64,000 nt of DNA. Origin: Bacillus sp. REN3. GTDB taxonomy: Bacteria > Bacillota > Bacilli > Bacillales > Cytobacillaceae. The stretch spans positions 53,748 through 117,747 of the forward strand of contig NZ_JAERSD010000014.1 of NCBI RefSeq assembly GCF_017912555.1, in the 5' to 3' direction. The notes below the pieces were generated by a model, which did not search any database, was not told where the DNA came from, and saw only the letters and a program-made list of their open reading frames with translations. The position numbers and the translations under genes were made by a program. Below, one piece after another: positions 61,686 through 64,000 of the stretch; position 1 is the first letter of the stretch; the number at the start of each line of letters is the position of its first letter.

Positions 61686-62876
61686 ATGTCAAGCAAAGGA
61701 TTGGAGCAATTTTTAACAGAAAACCTGGAAGATTTGAAAACAAAGGGTCTTTACAATGTAATTGATCCGCTTGAAAGCCCAAACGGCCCTGTAATCAGAA
61801 TCAACGGACGGGAATTAATCAACCTCTCCTCGAACAACTACCTTGGGCTCGCTACAGATGAAAGACTTAAGAAAGTCGCAGTCGAAGCTGTCAATGAATT
61901 TGGCGTTGGCTCAGGTGCCGTGCGCACGATCAATGGGACACTTGAACTTCATGTGGAACTTGAGGAAAAGTTAGCCAAATTCAAAAAAACAGAAGCAGCG
62001 ATCGCTTACCAGTCTGGATTTATGTGCAATATGGCAGCTATTTCTGCAGTCATGGATAAAAATGACGCTATCCTGTCCGATGAATTGAACCATGCTTCCA
62101 TCATCGATGGCTGCCGCCTTTCACGGGCAAAGATCATCCGATTCAACCACTCAGATATGGAAGACCTGCGGGCGAAAGCTAAGGAAGCAAATGAATCGGG
62201 CCAATACAATAAAATCATGGTCATCACCGATGGAGTATTCTCGATGGATGGCGACATCGCCAAGCTTCCGGAAATTGTCGAAATAGCTGAAGAATTCGAC
62301 TTGATCACCTATGTTGACGATGCACACGGCTCAGGGGTACTAGGTGAAGGTGCAGGGACAGTCAAACATTTTGGGTTATCAGACAAAGTTGATTTCCAGA
62401 TCGGGACACTGTCCAAAGCAATAGGCGTTGTAGGCGGTTATGTTGCCGGCAAGCAAAAGCTGATTGACTGGCTTAAGGTAAGAAGCCGGCCATTCTTATT
62501 TTCCACATCACTGACGCCAGCTGATGTGGCGGCTAGCATCAAGGCAATCGAACTTTTGACTGAAAGTACCGAATTGAACGAACGGCTTTGGGAAAATGCC
62601 AACTATCTAAAGGATGGCCTGCAAAAACTTGGATTTGATATCGGCCATTCTGAAACCCCCATCACGCCCTGCATTATTGGCGATGAAGTGAAAACACAGG
62701 AATTCAGCAAACGATTGAACGAAGAAGGCGTCTACGCGAAGTCAATCGTATTCCCGACCGTGCCACGGGGAACAGGCCGTGTAAGGAATATGCCTTCTGC
62801 TGCCCACACAAAAGAGATGCTGGATCAAGCCATTTCCATTTACGAGAAGGTTGGCAAGGAGCTTGAAATTATTTAG
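61686..62876 (+). CDS. kbl: glycine C-acetyltransferase (2-amino-3-ketobutyrate CoA ligase)
   Basis: A PLP enzyme of 396 residues that splits 2-amino-3-ketobutyrate with CoA to glycine and acetyl-CoA. The PLP Lys is in [12 protein letters not shown], and the DDAHGSG motif lies before it. SSNNYLGLA near the start is typical of the alpha-oxoamine synthase family. AGAAAGGGGATTTCCA precedes ATG 61686; the ORF continues 11 codons upstream. It works with the following threonine dehydrogenase. Confidence 0.94.
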   Translation: MSSKGLEQFLTENLEDLKTKGLYNVIDPLESPNGPVIRINGRELINLSSNNYLGLATDERLKKVAVEAVNEFGVGSGAVRTINGTLELHVELEEKLAKFKKTEAAIAYQSGFMCNMAAISAVMDKNDAILSDELNHASIIDGCRLSRAKIIRFNHSDMEDLRAKAKEANESGQYNKIMVITDGVFSMDGDIAKLPEIVEIAEEFDLITYVDDAHGSGVLGEGAGTVKHFGLSDKVDFQIGTLSKAIGVVGGYVAGKQKLIDWLKVRSRPFLFSTSLTPADVAASIKAIELLTESTELNERLWENANYLKDGLQKLGFDIGHSETPITPCIIGDEVKTQEFSKRLNEEGVYAKSIVFPTVPRGTGRVRNMPSAAHTKEMLDQAISIYEKVGKELEII

Positions 62877-62886
62877 AAGATGGCAT

Positions 62887-62917
62887 TGCCGGCTGGCTGC
62901 CCAGCCGGCAGTTTTTT
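62887..62917 (+). terminator. hairpin with T-run between kbl and tdh
   Basis: TGCCGGCTGG and CCAGCCGGCA form a perfect 10-bp stem, followed by G and six T residues. It may reduce readthrough into tdh. Confidence 0.85.
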
Positions 62918-62949
62918 AAAAGGATTTAACCAGGAGGAATACATAAGGC

Positions 62950-63891
62950 ATGAAGAAAATATTGATTACGGGAGCACTTGGCCAAATCGGGTCGGAATTG
63001 ACCGGGAAGCTAAGGGATATATATGGAGAAGATCAAGTCATTGCCACTGATATCAGAGAAAACGATTCAGCTGCTTCTAAAAGCGGGCCCTTTGAAATCC
63101 TGGATGTCATGGATGCTAAAGCAATGGGTGAAATCGCCAGAAAGCACAAGGTTGATACAATTATGCATATGGCCGCATTATTATCTGCAACAGCTGAAAC
63201 AAAACCTGTCTTCGCATGGAACCTTAATATGGGCGGACTAATGAACGCGCTGGAAACTGCGCGTGAAATGAACTGCCAGTTCTTCACTCCGAGTTCCATC
63301 GGAGCATTCGGCCCGAATACACCGAAAGACAATACTCCACAGGATACAATCCAAAGGCCGACGACAATGTATGGCGTCAACAAAGTGGCGGGTGAGTTGC
63401 TGACTGACTATTATTTCCATCGCTTTGGCGTCGATACAAGGGGAGTAAGGTTCCCAGGTTTGATTTCATATACGACACCTCCAGGAGGCGGAACGACCGA
63501 TTACGCCGTAGAGATTTACTACGAAGCAACCAAAAGAGGCAGGTACACTTCATACATTGATAAAGGAACCTATATGGACATGATGTATATGCCGGATGCC
63601 TTGGACGCGATTGTCAATCTGATGGAAGCAGACCCGTCAAAACTTATCCATCGAAACGCATTCAATGTCACAGCAATGAGCTTTGACCCTGAGGAAATTG
63701 CCGCAGAAATCAAAAAGCATATCCCTGAATTTGAATTAACCTATGAGGTTGACCCAGTCCGCCAGACCATTGCTGAGAGCTGGCCAAATTCGATTGATGC
63801 TTCTGCCGCTTCTGAAGAATGGGGATTCAAAGCAAAATATGACCTTTCAAGCATGACAGCAGATATGCTTGAAAAGCTTGGAAAAAAATAA
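62950..63891 (+). CDS. tdh: L-threonine 3-dehydrogenase, SDR/epimerase type
   Basis: It oxidises L-threonine with NAD to 2-amino-3-ketobutyrate. The protein has 313 residues and the extended SDR fold: [10 protein letters not shown] at residues 8-17, SSIGAFG with the Ser, and YGVNK for the catalytic Tyr/Lys. The segment [13 protein letters not shown] is characteristic of this threonine dehydrogenase type. Pairing with kbl supports the assignment. CCAGGAGGAATACATAAGGC precedes ATG 62950. Confidence 0.92.
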   Translation: MKKILITGALGQIGSELTGKLRDIYGEDQVIATDIRENDSAASKSGPFEILDVMDAKAMGEIARKHKVDTIMHMAALLSATAETKPVFAWNLNMGGLMNALETAREMNCQFFTPSSIGAFGPNTPKDNTPQDTIQRPTTMYGVNKVAGELLTDYYFHRFGVDTRGVRFPGLISYTTPPGGGTTDYAVEIYYEATKRGRYTSYIDKGTYMDMMYMPDALDAIVNLMEADPSKLIHRNAFNVTAMSFDPEEIAAEIKKHIPEFELTYEVDPVRQTIAESWPNSIDASAASEEWGFKAKYDLSSMTADMLEKLGKK

Positions 63892-63900
63892 TAAGAAAAA

Positions 63901-63972
63901 AGGTGAAATCAAATGATTTCACCTCAGACTGTAGACAAACTCGATGGAATCGAGCTTGTCTACAGTTTTTTT
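63901..63972 (+). terminator. double hairpin terminator after tdh
   Basis: A first stem AGGTGAAATCA/TGATTTCACCT (63901-63924) is followed by a longer stem ACTGTAGACAA-CTCGAT/ATCGAG-TTGTCTACAGT (63928-63966) and seven T residues. Confidence 0.9.
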
Positions 63973-64000
63973 GGTTTGTGCTGGAATGGGGGCTGTTGAT

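Noticed and set aside
1..64000. CRISPR arrays, tRNA or rRNA genes, IS transposases, prophage modules, secondary-metabolite clusters
   Set aside because: None was seen when reading both strands; the only repeated elements are the palindromic intergenic repeats.

Overview
The window is chromosomal DNA of a Bacillaceae bacterium (Bacillus sensu lato). The evidence is moderate-to-low GC, strong AGGAGG-type ribosome binding sites, many intrinsic terminators, and close relatives of Bacillus subtilis genes: desKR, the dppABCDE/ykfABCD cluster, queCDE, ansB, pssA, csbD, an AbrB/Abh regulator and a YfmM-type ABC-F protein. The genus cannot be fixed from sequence reading alone. No rRNA, tRNA, CRISPR array, insertion-sequence transposase, prophage or large biosynthetic cluster was seen.

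Layout. 0-6.7 kb: signal peptidase I, a decayed mhqE/mhqD-type locus, a stand-alone cREC protein, a methyltransferase, a thioesterase, a lipoprotein and a nucleotidyltransferase. 6.9-9.5 kb: a preQ1-I riboswitch and a queCDE-transporter operon for preQ0 synthesis. 9.5-13.8 kb: an SDR, then the cold-response module des-desK-desR. 13.8-17.6 kb: a GIY-YIG protein, a frameshifted ORF, a DEAD-box-type helicase, a phosphatase and small proteins. 18-20.8 kb: a LacI regulator with an oligo-1,6-glucosidase and two identical operators. 20.9-23.1 kb: an SDR, a divergent QueA-like protein and a VOC protein. 23.2-29.2 kb: membrane proteins, pssA, csbD, a broken PPOX gene, a secreted GDPD and a MerR-type coiled-coil protein. 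29.7-34.6 kb: ansB, an FNT channel, a HAD phosphatase, an lmo0937-type small protein and a Nudix hydrolase. 34.9-45.5 kb: a murein-peptide uptake and recycling cluster (dppABCDE, ykfABCD and a serine hydrolase). 46-50.8 kb: a nitrilase-family hydrolase, an SDR, an HD protein, an AI-2E-type permease and a hypothetical protein. 50.9-54.2 kb: a phosphonate-type ABC importer. 54.6-57.4 kb: an ABC-F ATPase and a quinone-type oxidoreductase. 57.7-60 kb: a T-box leader with proS, and an AbrB/Abh regulator. 60-64 kb: arginine deiminase and the threonine-to-glycine pair kbl and tdh.

Functional links. The que operon makes preQ0 from GTP and is controlled by its own pathway product. DesK/DesR controls the desaturase beside it. 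The dpp/ykf genes import cell-wall peptides, trim them, epimerise L-Ala-D-Glu and cleave them. tdh oxidises threonine to 2-amino-3-ketobutyrate, which kbl splits with CoA into glycine and acetyl-CoA.

Most of the window is ordinary core genome. The points most worth a second look are a family of six degenerate palindrome-bounded intergenic repeats, three genes broken by small indels, the divergent QueA-like protein in an SDR/VOC operon, an 18-residue tandem repeat in a MerR-type coiled-coil protein, and a class-A-beta-lactamase-like serine hydrolase without a signal peptide at the end of the murein peptide cluster.
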